Shown: positions 16,008-24,933, counted from the first letter of the stretch. The stretch: 64,000 nucleotides of DNA from Salinibacterium amurskyense (GCF_002797685.1 NZ_PGFH01000001.1:1798001-1862000); one strand, 5' to 3'. Program-made: numbers and translations. Notes: generated from the sequence alone by a model not told the origin.

Positions 16008-16963
16008 TCTGTGATCCTCGGGTCGACGAGACGGTAAGCGAGGTCTGCAAGGTAACCAACGAGCAGCACCACAATCGTGGTGAGCAAGACGGCGCCCTGC
16101 ACTACTTGGTAGTCACGGTTGAGAACGCTCGAGAGTAGGAGTTGGCCGATACCGCCGAGGCCAAAGACGGCCTCCACGAGCACGGCACCTCCGACGAGCG
16201 CTCCGATCTGTACTCCCACGATCGTGATCATCGGAGTGACAGCATTACGCATGGCGTAGACGAAGACGCGGCGCGGTGTCGAAATGCCCATGGCCAGTGC
16301 CGTGCGCATGTAATCCTGGCGGAGAACGTCGGAGGCTTCGGCATAGACGAAGCGCGTCAGCACTCCCCCGAGGAAGATCGCCAGCGTCGTGACCGGCAGA
16401 ATCATCTGGATGAAGAACTCTCCGAAGTCGTCGAAGGGGCTGGTGAATCCACCGGACGGCAAAATGTCGAGCGTGACCGAGAAAATGATGATGAGGAACA
16501 GTCCGAGCCAGACTGCGGGAATCGCGATCGCCAATGTCGTAACCAGACGCACTGCCCGGTCGACGATTCCATTGCGGAAATACGCAGCGGCCATTCCGAA
16601 GATGATGGAGAGCGGTACCGCAATGAGCACGGCTCCCAGGATGAGGAACAACGTGGGCGGAACAGCGCCCGCTACGAGTTCAACGACGGCAACCCCGCTG
16701 CGGCTTGAGACTCCAAAGTCTCCGCGCAGGATGTCGCCAAGCCAGATTCCATACTGAACCGGCCAGGGCTGGTCGAGCCCCATTTCTGTTCGTAGCCGGG
16801 CCAGCGTTTCCGCCGCATCCGGACGCCCCGCCTGGGGACCTAGCAGCAGAACTGCTGGATCCCCAGGGGTGAGCCGAAGAGCGAGGAAGGCGAACACCGA
16901 GACGAACCACAAGACCACGGCGAGCTTTGCCGCCTCTATTCCTGCGCGTCGCATGATTTTCAC
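16004..16963 (-). CDS. Dipeptide-type ABC permease (DppB-like)
   Basis: Membrane subunit of 319 aa of the OppB/DppB type: N-terminal helix with LRLTPGDPAVLLLGPQAG, then about five further helices and ALAMGISTPRRVFVYAMRNA as the EAA loop. Translation starts at a GTG with GGGAGG upstream. It follows the binding-protein gene after 53 bases and overlaps the next permease. Confidence 0.92.
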   Translation of the reverse strand: MKIMRRAGIEAAKLAVVLWFVSVFAFLALRLTPGDPAVLLLGPQAGRPDAAETLARLRTEMGLDQPWPVQYGIWLGDILRGDFGVSSRSGVAVVELVAGAVPPTLFLILGAVLIAVPLSIIFGMAAAYFRNGIVDRAVRLVTTLAIAIPAVWLGLFLIIIFSVTLDILPSGGFTSPFDDFGEFFIQMILPVTTLAIFLGGVLTRFVYAEASDVLRQDYMRTALAMGISTPRRVFVYAMRNAVTPMITIVGVQIGALVGGAVLVEAVFGLGGIGQLLLSSVLNRDYQVVQGAVLLTTIVVLLVGYLADLAYRLVDPRITE

Positions 16964-17016
16964 GATGCTGCCTCCCTCGTTTCTTCTTCGTGTTGCGTGC
17001 TGTGTCGTGCGCGGTG

Positions 17017-18525
17017 TTACTTGCTGACGGTGACCTGCGAGAGCAGAGCCCAGCCGAGCGGGTTGACCTCGTAGCCCGAGACCTCCGGACCAGCGATCGA
17101 CGCAACCGGGGTCGACTGCACGATCATGATGGGGAGTTCGTCAACGAGAATCTGCTGGAGTTCGCCGTAGAGCTCGCCCCGAGTTGCCTCGTCAGAGACG
17201 CGGGTAGCGTCAAGCACGAGATCGGATACCGTCTGGTTCTGGTAGTCGTCCGCAAGGTGCGGAGTCATGATGATGTCGAAGAAGGAGTGGGGGTCCGCTC
17301 CAACGTTGAACACATTCCAGGTGGCGTCATAGCCGCGGCTCACGTAAGCGTCGAGCCAGACCGAAATTTCAGTGATGTTGACGTTCAAGGTCACACCGAT
17401 TTCAGCCAAGGATGCCTGCCAGACGCGGGCGAGCTGTTCAGCTTCCGGGAAGCCGGAAGGTACTTCGAGCGAGAACTCGAGGTCAGACTCGCCAGCAGCA
17501 GCGAGCATTGTCGCGGCCTTATCGAGGTCGTACTCGTAGCCATCCTGCGCGGAGTAGGCCCAGCTGCTCTCAGGCAATGGGCTCCAGCTGCTCGAGCCTC
17601 CGCCACCGTAGGCGATTTCCCGAATGGAGTCCTTGTCGAGGGCGTGAGCCAGAGCCTGGCGCACCATCGGGTCAGCAAGCTTGCCCGAAGAGTTGAACTC
17701 GATCAGCGAGAGGCTGTTCGATGCCACCGGCTCCACGAGGGCGGCACGGTCGGCGTCGAGCTGCGACACCGTTGCGGCTGATGCGCTGGCGAGAATGTCA
17801 ACGCTTCCGCTGTAGAGATTGTTGAGCGCGACCTGCTGGTCGGCGATCGGCTGCAGTCGAAGCGTTTCCGTCGGCGATACATCGCCGAAGTAGTCATCGA
17901 AGCTGGTCAGCACGATCTCGGTGTTCGCCGTCCAGCTCTCGAACTCGTAGGGGCCTGAACCTACGGGCTCTGAGGTCGCTGTGTCGAAGCTCGAAGGAGC
18001 GACAATCGCGATCGATGCGAGACCCGCGAGGAACGTGGCATCCGGGTTGTTGAGTGTGATGACGACCGTCGACTCATCCGTTGCCTCGTACGAGGCGACG
18101 TCGGCAAGACGGCCCGACCAGATCGAGTCTTCTGCTGTGCCGGCGCGCTCCATCGAAGCGATGACGGCATCAGCGTCAACTGAGGTTCCGTCGTGGAATA
18201 CGGCATCCGGCGCTAGGCTGAACGTGAACACCGTTGCGTCTTCGTTTACCTCGTACGTCGCGAGATCGGGCTGAAGCTTCAGCTCGGCGTCGTAGTCGAC
18301 GAGAGACGAGAACACGAGCTCACGAATCGCAAATTCGAAGATGATGAGCTGATTGGTGTGAGGATCGAAGTTGTCAATGTCGCCCGCCAGAGCTACGACT
18401 ACCTCATCCTTGATCGCTGCTGAGTCGTCATTGCTTGATGACTCAGCAGCGCATCCTGTAAGCACGAGCGAACTTACTGCGGCAAGGCCGATCAACGACC
18501 GACGCCATGGTGACTTGTTACTCAT
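17017..18525 (-). CDS. ABC transporter substrate-binding lipoprotein (SBP_bac_5)
   Basis: Solute-binding protein of 502 aa with a lipoprotein signal (SSLVLTGC, lipidated Cys25). The mature protein follows the oligopeptide-binding pattern: DIDNFDPHTNQLI, PDLATYEVNEDATVFTFSL, FHDGTSVDADAV and MVRQALAHALDKDSIREIAY. It captures the substrate for the Dpp-type permeases encoded downstream. Peptide-binding proteins of this family also take sugars, nickel and opine-like compounds, so the ligand is open. AAAGG precedes the start. A 64-base spacer separates it from the upstream enzyme genes. Confidence 0.92.
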   Translation of the reverse strand: MSNKSPWRRSLIGLAAVSSLVLTGCAAESSSNDDSAAIKDEVVVALAGDIDNFDPHTNQLIIFEFAIRELVFSSLVDYDAELKLQPDLATYEVNEDATVFTFSLAPDAVFHDGTSVDADAVIASMERAGTAEDSIWSGRLADVASYEATDESTVVITLNNPDATFLAGLASIAIVAPSSFDTATSEPVGSGPYEFESWTANTEIVLTSFDDYFGDVSPTETLRLQPIADQQVALNNLYSGSVDILASASAATVSQLDADRAALVEPVASNSLSLIEFNSSGKLADPMVRQALAHALDKDSIREIAYGGGGSSSWSPLPESSWAYSAQDGYEYDLDKAATMLAAAGESDLEFSLEVPSGFPEAEQLARVWQASLAEIGVTLNVNITEISVWLDAYVSRGYDATWNVFNVGADPHSFFDIIMTPHLADDYQNQTVSDLVLDATRVSDEATRGELYGELQQILVDELPIMIVQSTPVASIAGPEVSGYEVNPLGWALLSQVTVSK

Positions 18526-18589
18526 TGCGCTACCTTTCTGTTACTTCTCTTGGTTGGTGCAGGGGTGTTACTAGTGACCCGCTGGCTGG

Positions 18590-19702
18590 TTAATGCCTAC
18601 CGACGGGATTCCAGATGTCGACGACGTCACTGCCTTCGACGACGTGTACGCGGCTGAACATGTTCACGACGCCACACGCATGATTAGGGATGATTCGAAC
18701 TCGGCTTCCGAAGCCGAGTTCGTCAATGCCGGTTCCGTTGAGGATGCCGTGCTCTTCGTAGGCGCGCTCGAAGACGATGTCGTCAGCGAGGGCCCCTTCG
18801 GGAGCCGTCACGAGCCCCAAGGTGTCGCCGCGGTTAGAGCGGTCGGAGCTCATCGCCTTGATGCCCGCATCAATGACGCGACGATCGGCAGCGGGAACGC
18901 TCACCACGGTGCTGAGAACCGTAATGGCGCACTGTGCGCTCAAAGCCGATCCGAGTCGGAATTGGTTGGCGTCGAAGAAGACGTAGGTTCCAGCGCGGGC
19001 TTCGGTGACACCAGCTACGCGCGGTGCAGATTCCCAGCCGGGCGTCGAGCCCACTGAGACCACCGAGATGGTGTGACCGGATGCTCGCAGCTGTTCCGCT
19101 ACAGCAACCAACGACGAGGCGGCGCCCGTTCCAGCCGCGACGATCTCGTCGCGAGTGCCCTTAAGGCTGGCAAGCTGGCCCTCGTGCATGTAGACGCCAT
19201 CGAGCAGGATGCCCGGTAGGGCGGCGATTTCAGCCGCGACGTCGTCCGCTGCGGCGGCCAGCACTCCGGTACGAGCGAGGCCAGTGTCGATCTCCAGGAT
19301 GACCGGGATCGTAGAGTCGGCCGCCACTGCAGCCTGAGACAGCACTGCAGCGAGTTCGACCGAGTCGATTCCGACCGCTAGGCGCGCGGTGTGGTTGGCC
19401 TCGGCGGCAAAGCGAGCCTTCTGAGCAGAAGCCGGAGCGTTCGCCCAGAAGACGTCGTTGATTCCCGCAGCGAGCAAGGCTTCGGCCTCCGCCATCGTTG
19501 CGCAAGTGAATCCAATAGCGCCGGCCTGCAACTGCAGCCGAGCGACTTCTATCATTTTCGAGGTCTTGAAGTGAGGACGAAGAGCAACCTCCGCCTTCAC
19601 CGCGAACTCCGCCATCATGCTGATGTTGCGCATCATCTGCGCGCGATCGATCAGCAACGCCGGAGTCTCCACAGAATCGAACAGGGTGGGGCTGAAGGTC
19701 AT
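18590..19702 (-). CDS. PLP enzyme, D-serine dehydratase/D-threonine aldolase family
   Basis: Fold-type III PLP enzyme of 370 aa. The alanine-racemase-like domain carries the PLP lysine at about K46 (LRPHFKTSK). The C-terminal D-serine-dehydratase-like domain has the metal site NHAC (about H341 and C343). In this family H-x-C is the zinc pair of eukaryotic-type D-serine dehydratase, whereas D-threonine aldolases usually have H-x-D. It may therefore eliminate water from a D-beta-hydroxy amino acid. GAGGAG precedes the start at 19702, and the gene overlaps the upstream TIM-barrel-like protein gene (ATGA). Substrate identity is inference. Confidence 0.85.
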   Translation of the reverse strand: MTFSPTLFDSVETPALLIDRAQMMRNISMMAEFAVKAEVALRPHFKTSKMIEVARLQLQAGAIGFTCATMAEAEALLAAGINDVFWANAPASAQKARFAAEANHTARLAVGIDSVELAAVLSQAAVAADSTIPVILEIDTGLARTGVLAAAADDVAAEIAALPGILLDGVYMHEGQLASLKGTRDEIVAAGTGAASSLVAVAEQLRASGHTISVVSVGSTPGWESAPRVAGVTEARAGTYVFFDANQFRLGSALSAQCAITVLSTVVSVPAADRRVIDAGIKAMSSDRSNRGDTLGLVTAPEGALADDIVFERAYEEHGILNGTGIDELGFGSRVRIIPNHACGVVNMFSRVHVVEGSDVVDIWNPVGRH

Positions 19703-20919
19703 GATCCGCTCCTCATCATGTCGGCGGCTTCCCGAATCCACGAGAGTGTCGGTGCGGTTGCGGTGCCGTAGTTGTAGAGAGCGAGCTTGCTCACGCCCGA
19801 ACCGCGGATGGCATCTACCTTCGACAGAAAGCTGTCTTTCGTCGGGTGGAAACTGGGCCAGAGAGTGATCGCGGAGGCCAGAGACTCTGCTCCACGATCG
19901 GAGAGCGCGGCCGCGGCGAGAGTGTGGTCGAGTTCACGAGCAACCTCGCCAGCGGTCGGATAGTAGCTTTCGAGAACGAAAGAGTCGGCGACAGCAACAC
20001 TCGCTGCGACATCCACACCCTCCATCCAATTGCTGAAGGCGGGGCGACCCCAGACTGCGGCACTGAGATCGAGCACTGCGCCCTTGGCGCGGATCTCGCG
20101 GGCAACGCGGCCAGCGAGCTCGGTGACCACGTCGTTACGCATGCGGGTGTAGGCCGCAAGATCGGGCCACATCATGTGAAGCGACGCGATTTCGGCACCA
20201 TCATCGGCGTCGCGACCGGCGGGTGCGTCGGCATTCCAGGTGCGGTGAAGTTCGTTCGAGACCCGAAGCCGAAGGGCTCCAACGTCGATTCCGCGGGCTG
20301 TTCCCTGTTCTCGACAGTGGCTGCAGAAGCACAGTGAGAGAAGGTAGCGCGTGGTCGGGTCGAGGCGGGCGCCCCACAGTTCGTGGGGATGACCGTGGTT
20401 GTAGAGCAGGTACGAGAGACTCTCGACCAACACACGATCGAACAGTCCCGAGCCGGCGATCTCCCCCACAAGCTCAACCGCGTATTGCTGAGCCGCAGGG
20501 TTTGCTGGGCACAGTCCATGGGTGAACGCGTCGCCGAAACAGTTCTTGATTGCTGCTTCGGGATGCTCGGTCGCCATCGTGGTGTTGTGGAATGCAATGC
20601 CCCAACCACTGAGCGAAACGCCCGCGGCATCCGCAGCACGCTTGAGCGAGGGATAGAGATCCGGATGCTCGGTCGCGATGGAGGAGGGCGGTACGACCAA
20701 GCCGCTGAAGTTGTTGAAGCCGAGGGGCAAGTGACTCGTGTTTGCTTCCGCCACCGTCGAGACACGGTCGAGGCGGCGAGGAGAGATGACCTCAGCCGAG
20801 TGATAGGCGGTGGCGATGACGAGGCGGTCGACACCGAGTTCGGCAACCGTCTCGACAACGCGTTCAGCGCCGTCGGCGATGACGTCCCAGGGGTAGATGA
20901 GCAGCGATACTTCAGACAA
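19699..20919 (-). CDS. Uncharacterised protein, probably TIM-barrel
   Basis: Protein of 406 aa that I cannot assign. It has alternating strand-helix spacing as in a (beta/alpha)8 barrel: VSLLIYPWDVIADGAERVVE, VDRLVIATAYHS, FDRVLVESLSYLLYNHGHPH and ADSFVLESYYPTAGEVARE. LCFCSHCREQG (C-x-C-x2-C) could bind a metal; similar CFCxHC motifs occur in glycosidase-like proteins of unknown activity. It overlaps the oxidoreductase gene upstream by 8 bases and the PLP-enzyme gene downstream by 4, so it is an integral part of the pathway. It is possibly a hydrolase or isomerase; this is a guess. Confidence 0.75.
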   Translation of the reverse strand: MSEVSLLIYPWDVIADGAERVVETVAELGVDRLVIATAYHSAEVISPRRLDRVSTVAEANTSHLPLGFNNFSGLVVPPSSIATEHPDLYPSLKRAADAAGVSLSGWGIAFHNTTMATEHPEAAIKNCFGDAFTHGLCPANPAAQQYAVELVGEIAGSGLFDRVLVESLSYLLYNHGHPHELWGARLDPTTRYLLSLCFCSHCREQGTARGIDVGALRLRVSNELHRTWNADAPAGRDADDGAEIASLHMMWPDLAAYTRMRNDVVTELAGRVAREIRAKGAVLDLSAAVWGRPAFSNWMEGVDVAASVAVADSFVLESYYPTAGEVARELDHTLAAAALSDRGAESLASAITLWPSFHPTKDSFLSKVDAIRGSGVSKLALYNYGTATAPTLSWIREAADMMRSGS

Positions 20920-21856
20920 CGGGAACCTCCTGATAAATCTGTTCGATTAGTTCGAGAGTGGGTTCGAGATCGTCGAGCCCAAAGCCCGCTTCCTCGTCGC
21001 GAAAGCTCGTCCACTGGCTGATGAACGGTGCTCGATCGATGTTGATCGACGGGCCGCTGCGCTCAACGCCGATAGCCGAGATCGACCACGAGCCATCCAT
21101 ATAAATGCGAGCTGTTCCTCTGGTGCCCATCACGATGAGCCCTGTGCCAATCGGGTCGAACGGCACCCACGACATATCGATGGATGCAATGGTCGATTCC
21201 CCGACGCGAGCGATCACGCTCGCGTGGTCTTCGGTCTCGTGGCTGGGGTTCACACGCTTGAGCGCTGCGGTGTGGAACTGCAACTCCTCACCGAGGATTG
21301 CGCGAGCACGATCGAAGGCATGCACGCCATTCGTCACAAGCACTCCCCCGCCGCTGACAGCGGAGTTGAAGTACCACCCGGGAAGGCTGTCCTCTTCGAG
21401 GTGAAACTGCATGCGGTCGTTGTAGGTGAGAATCTCGCCGAGTTCTCCGTCAGCGACGGCACTAACCACAGCTTTTACGCCGGCCCAGTGGCGAGTGGAC
21501 ATTCCGACGAAGAGTCGGCCACCTGTGCGAAGAGCGTCACGCAGCAGTGCAGGATCTTGCCCAGGAACACGATGGGGTTTTTCCACGAGAACATCGAGCC
21601 CCGCCGCTACCAGCTCTGTCGATTGCACAAGGTGCCCGGCAGAGGGAGTGGCGATGATCGCGCTATCGAGGTCGTGCTCCTGAGCAAGCGCCTCCTGCAC
21701 GGAGGTATAGGTACTAGCACCCGAATCAACGGCGCTAGCTCGCGCCAGATCCGTGTCGACGACAGCAGCAATCTGGTCACCAACAGCACGAACTGCAACG
21801 GCGTGACGGTGACCCATCACCCCCGCTCCGACGACAAGAACCCGGCGCGCACTCAT
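20912..21856 (-). CDS. Gfo/Idh/MocA-family oxidoreductase
   Basis: NAD(P)-dependent dehydrogenase of 314 aa. The Rossmann motif is RVLVVGAGVMGHRHAVAVRA and the family motif is VLVEKPHRVP, followed by a C-terminal beta-sheet domain (GWYFNSAVSGGGVLVTNGVH, then AFDRAR). Such enzymes oxidise hydroxyls of sugars, inositols and related compounds, or reduce imines. It overlaps the genes on both sides. In this operon it could oxidise a hydroxylated intermediate, but no substrate can be named. Confidence 0.9.
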   Translation of the reverse strand: MSARRVLVVGAGVMGHRHAVAVRAVGDQIAAVVDTDLARASAVDSGASTYTSVQEALAQEHDLDSAIIATPSAGHLVQSTELVAAGLDVLVEKPHRVPGQDPALLRDALRTGGRLFVGMSTRHWAGVKAVVSAVADGELGEILTYNDRMQFHLEEDSLPGWYFNSAVSGGGVLVTNGVHAFDRARAILGEELQFHTAALKRVNPSHETEDHASVIARVGESTIASIDMSWVPFDPIGTGLIVMGTRGTARIYMDGSWSISAIGVERSGPSINIDRAPFISQWTSFRDEEAGFGLDDLEPTLELIEQIYQEVPVV

Positions 21857-23160
21857 GCGAAAATTCCTTCGCTCTTCATTTCCTGCAGCACCTCGCGAGC
21901 GGCCTCAAGCGTGAGGTCGATGTCCGCTTCGGTGTGCGCGAGCGAAATGTGGTTGCGCTTGAGCGTCATGGGGTACATCACAAAGCCACGGTCGGTCATC
22001 CGGCGGTGGAAGGTGGCGTAAGCAACGTCGTTGTTCTCCAGAAGGTCGTTGTAGCTCTTGGGCTCACGATCCATGAAGTAGCAGATGAAGACGCTGCCGA
22101 GGCCCGTCACGTGAGCTGCAATGCCGAGCTCAGTGGTGATGTCGCGAAGCCCATCCCGCATCCGAGCGCCGAGGCGGCCGGTGTACTCGTGCATTCCCAC
22201 TTCGGGATCACTGGCGACCGTCATGGTGGCGATTGCTGCGGCCATCGAGACGGGGCCGCCGTTGAACGTACCGGCGAGCATGACGCCACCGCCAGCGGAC
22301 GAGAAGTTGTCCATGAGATCAGCGCGACCGCCTAGCCCGGCTACGGCGAAACCGTTGCCCATCGACTTGCCATAGCTGGTGAGGTCGGGGGTGATTCCGC
22401 AGAGCTCTTGGTAGCCACCGGGAGCGTGACGGAAGCCAGTGATGACCTCGTCAAAGATCAGGATGCTTCCCTCGGCCTTGGTGATCTCTCGTAGCCCTTC
22501 CAAGAAGGACTGGTCGGGAAGCAGCGCGCCAACGTTATGCGGCACGGGTTCGAGGATGATCGCTGCGATCTGATCTGGGTAGCGCTCGTAGAGGGCGCGA
22601 ACCGAGTCGAGGTCGTTGAAGTCAGCGACAAGCGTGGAGCCCAGAGCGTCTTCGAGGATTCCGGTGGAAAGCGGGTCAACGGTTCCGATGCGGTCGGCCG
22701 GCGACGCGACGTTGCGAGCAACGGCATCTCCCCAACCGTGGAAGCAACCCTGGAACTTGAGGAGGTACTTGCGGCCGGTGACGCCACGAGCGAGTCGCAC
22801 GGCCTGCATCGTGGCTTCGGTGCCGCTCATTGTCGTGACGGATTTTTCAACCGAAGGGATGAGTTTCGCGACCATGCGAGCAACCTCTACTTCGAGTTCG
22901 CTCACGCCCAGACCTACGAGGTCGAGACCGTTCAAGCTCTGGGTGACGGCGGCCGTGACACGCTCGTCGGAATGTCCCAACAAGATGGCACCGAATGCTG
23001 CGTGGTAATCCACGTAACGGCGACCGTCGTAGTCCGTCAGGTAAGCCCCCTGAGAATCGCGGAAGGCATACGGCGCACCAAAGTTCCGAGTTGCCGAATT
23101 CACTCCTCCTGGAATAAATTCTTTGGCTTCGCTGATCAGCGCAGCGGCTGTCCTAGGCAC
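21853..23160 (-). CDS. Class III aminotransferase, HemL-like
   Basis: PLP enzyme of about 435 aa, similar to glutamate-1-semialdehyde aminomutase (FIPGGVNSATRNFGAPYAFR, SGTEATMQAVRLARGVTG, FDEVITGFR, PLP lysine at about 265 in YGKSMGNGF). Its place in a catabolic operon and its divergence from HemL argue against tetrapyrrole synthesis. Relatives in such operons act as transaminases, epimerases or aminomutases. I chose the GTG at 23160, which has AAAGGAG nine bases upstream, over the ATG at 23199, which has no ribosome-binding site. It overlaps the oxidoreductase gene by ATGA. Confidence 0.88.
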   Translation of the reverse strand: MPRTAAALISEAKEFIPGGVNSATRNFGAPYAFRDSQGAYLTDYDGRRYVDYHAAFGAILLGHSDERVTAAVTQSLNGLDLVGLGVSELEVEVARMVAKLIPSVEKSVTTMSGTEATMQAVRLARGVTGRKYLLKFQGCFHGWGDAVARNVASPADRIGTVDPLSTGILEDALGSTLVADFNDLDSVRALYERYPDQIAAIILEPVPHNVGALLPDQSFLEGLREITKAEGSILIFDEVITGFRHAPGGYQELCGITPDLTSYGKSMGNGFAVAGLGGRADLMDNFSSAGGGVMLAGTFNGGPVSMAAAIATMTVASDPEVGMHEYTGRLGARMRDGLRDITTELGIAAHVTGLGSVFICYFMDREPKSYNDLLENNDVAYATFHRRMTDRGFVMYPMTLKRNHISLAHTEADIDLTLEAAREVLQEMKSEGIFA

Positions 23161-23205
23161 GGTATCTTGCTCCTTTTTCATCGATTGGGTAGTCATCACG
23201 GCGGG

Positions 23206-24060
23206 CTATTTGGCGAGCCGTGGGTCAGGGATCTCGAGAAGTGAAAGAGCATCCTGGTGAAGGATCGACTCGACAGTTTCTTCGAGAACGTGGGGCAGGT
23301 TGCCCGCACGGAAGTCGGCGAGAGAGCGGAAACGCGCAATCGCGTCAGCCGGCTCCCACAGCGGGTAGTCGCTGCCGAAGAACAACTTGTTAACGACGCC
23401 CCACTCTTGGGCATTGACGAGAGCCATGAAGCCATCCATCGGGCGGTGCCAGCTCGCGGATACATCGGCGAAGACGTTGGCGTGCTTGCGCAAAACGACA
23501 ACGGCGTCGCGCTGCCACGGGTGCCCCATGTGCGCCATGATCTGCTTGAGATCTGGATGCCGGCGAGCAACTTCTTCGACAACGAGCGGTTGGCTGAGCG
23601 AGAGTCGGCCCTGCGCACTGGGCGTCGCACCCATGTGCCAGAGGATGGTCATCCGTCGCTCGGAGCAGAGTCGGTAGAACTCATCGAATGAGGGGTCGAG
23701 CGGATCGAAGAGCGACAGAACTGGATAGAGCTTGACGCCCTTGAAACCGAGCTCATAGGCCTCGTCAAGCTGGTCACGCCAGTCGGTGTCGAGCGGGTCG
23801 AGCGCGGTGAAGGCAACCGTCGGCGTTGACAGCTGAGCGCAGTAGTCCGCCACGAACCGGTTCGGAGTGTGCACCCCGGCACGTGTGGCGGCAAGACCGA
23901 AGACAATGGCGACATCGACGCCAGCCTTTGTCATCGCAGCGTCGTACATAGCGGGAGAGATACGCGGGTACGGCTCACCGTACGCGGGCTCCCAGTTCTT
24001 CTTGTGCTCGTCGCCCCAGTGTTCGGGCTGGTGGTTGTGAGTGTGGACATCAACGATCAT
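23206..24060 (-). CDS. Amidohydrolase_2-family hydrolase
   Basis: TIM-barrel metal-dependent hydrolase of 284 aa. It starts with MIVDVHTH, whose two histidines are the first metal ligands, and contains ILWHMGATP, QIMAHMGHPWQRDA and KLFFGSDYPLW with the catalytic aspartate. The family includes lactonases and decarboxylases. AAAGGAG precedes the ATG at 24060, which excludes a much longer reading frame. The start lies inside the end of the IclR gene (11-base overlap), so regulator and enzyme are co-translated. Confidence 0.9.
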   Translation of the reverse strand: MIVDVHTHNHQPEHWGDEHKKNWEPAYGEPYPRISPAMYDAAMTKAGVDVAIVFGLAATRAGVHTPNRFVADYCAQLSTPTVAFTALDPLDTDWRDQLDEAYELGFKGVKLYPVLSLFDPLDPSFDEFYRLCSERRMTILWHMGATPSAQGRLSLSQPLVVEEVARRHPDLKQIMAHMGHPWQRDAVVVLRKHANVFADVSASWHRPMDGFMALVNAQEWGVVNKLFFGSDYPLWEPADAIARFRSLADFRAGNLPHVLEETVESILHQDALSLLEIPDPRLAK

Positions 24061-24874
24061 GGTTTTCTCCTTTTCGCTGGCCGCCGCGCTCAGCACGGAA
24101 GGCGGCAACAAATCGTGGGTCGGCGGCAAGCTCGGCCGCCACATCGTGAACGCGCTGCGAGAGTGCTTCGCGCAGCTCGGGGGCAAGCTCGCCGGCGGGG
24201 CCTGAGACGCTGATCGCGACAGGAACGTCCAGCCCCAGCGGGATAGAAACAGCGAGGCAAATGACGCCGAGGTCACGTTCCTGGTCATCGAGGCTGTAGC
24301 CACGTTCGCGAATGGTGGCGAGGTTCGCATCCATCTGCTCGCGGTTTACGATCGTGTACTCCGTGAAGCGGGCATACGGCTCTTCAGGCAGGTGCTGGGC
24401 GATCTGGTCGACCGGGATCTCTGAGAGCAACATCTTTCCGATGCCCGTGCAGTAGGTGTAGTCGAGCGAGCCATCACGCGACCGGAACCGCAACGGACGG
24501 TCTGGTTCTTGCACGCACAAGTGCAGCGCCCAACGCCCTTCAAGCACACCGAGGTTGGCGGTGAGGCCCGTCTCGTGAGCGAGAGTCTTCAAATACGGTG
24601 CGGCGACGTCAGCGGTGTTCGCGACTCGACGGTACGACTCGGAGATGTCGAGCACCGCGTGCCCCAGTGCGTACACCGGCGGGTCACCCTCGCGGTAGAC
24701 GAAAGCCTCCTGTTCGAGCACCGAAAGCAACCGGATGAGGGTCGACTTCGGGAGTTCGAGCTCGACTGATAATTCAGCGAGGCTGAGCGCTTTCTCCTGC
24801 GCGCCGAGCACCTTGAGCACTTTGAGAGCCTTGACTAGCCCCTGTGAATGATACGACGTGGCACTGCGTTCCAT
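24050..24874 (-). CDS. IclR-family regulator
   Basis: IclR-type regulator of 274 aa, first gene of the operon running to 10648. The N-terminal winged helix includes LSLAELSVELELPKSTLIRL and LSVLEQEAFVYRE. The C-terminal GAF-like effector domain includes YTYCTGIGKMLLSEIP and ERGYSLDDQERDLGVICLAV. It is probably a repressor that releases the operon when a pathway compound binds. TAGAGT ends seven bases before the ATG, so it looks leaderless. A perfect inverted repeat sits just upstream of the -35 region. Confidence 0.92.
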   Translation of the reverse strand: MERSATSYHSQGLVKALKVLKVLGAQEKALSLAELSVELELPKSTLIRLLSVLEQEAFVYREGDPPVYALGHAVLDISESYRRVANTADVAAPYLKTLAHETGLTANLGVLEGRWALHLCVQEPDRPLRFRSRDGSLDYTYCTGIGKMLLSEIPVDQIAQHLPEEPYARFTEYTIVNREQMDANLATIRERGYSLDDQERDLGVICLAVSIPLGLDVPVAISVSGPAGELAPELREALSQRVHDVAAELAADPRFVAAFRAERGGQRKGENHDR

Positions 24875-24881
24875 GTGAGGG

Positions 24882-24910
24882 ACTCTATCCAGCGGGTTGT
24901 CAAAAGTGAA
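24882..24910 (-). promoter_or_regulatory. Promoter of the IclR operon
   Basis: TTCACT (24905-24910) and TAGAGT (24882-24887) are 17 bases apart on the minus strand. The -10 hexamer ends seven bases before the IclR start codon, which suggests a leaderless transcript. Confidence 0.6.
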
Positions 24911-24913
24911 GCA

Positions 24914-24933
24914 CATGGAATGTTAATTCCATG
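24914..24933. promoter_or_regulatory. Probable IclR operator
   Basis: CATGGAATGTTAATTCCATG has perfect 8-bp arms around GTTA. TGGAA/TTCCA half-sites are typical of IclR-family operators. A further half-site, TTCCATGTG (24870-24878), overlaps the IclR start codon and is the reverse complement of CACATGGAA at 24912-24920. The repeat borders the -35 element. Confidence 0.75.

Noticed and set aside
21853-23160. HemL for tetrapyrrole synthesis
   Set aside because: No other heme genes are near, and it is embedded in a catabolic operon.
23206-24330. Amidohydrolase frame extended upstream to 24330
   Set aside because: The extension lies within the IclR gene. The ATG at 24060 has AAAGGAG and gives the expected DVHTH N-terminus.
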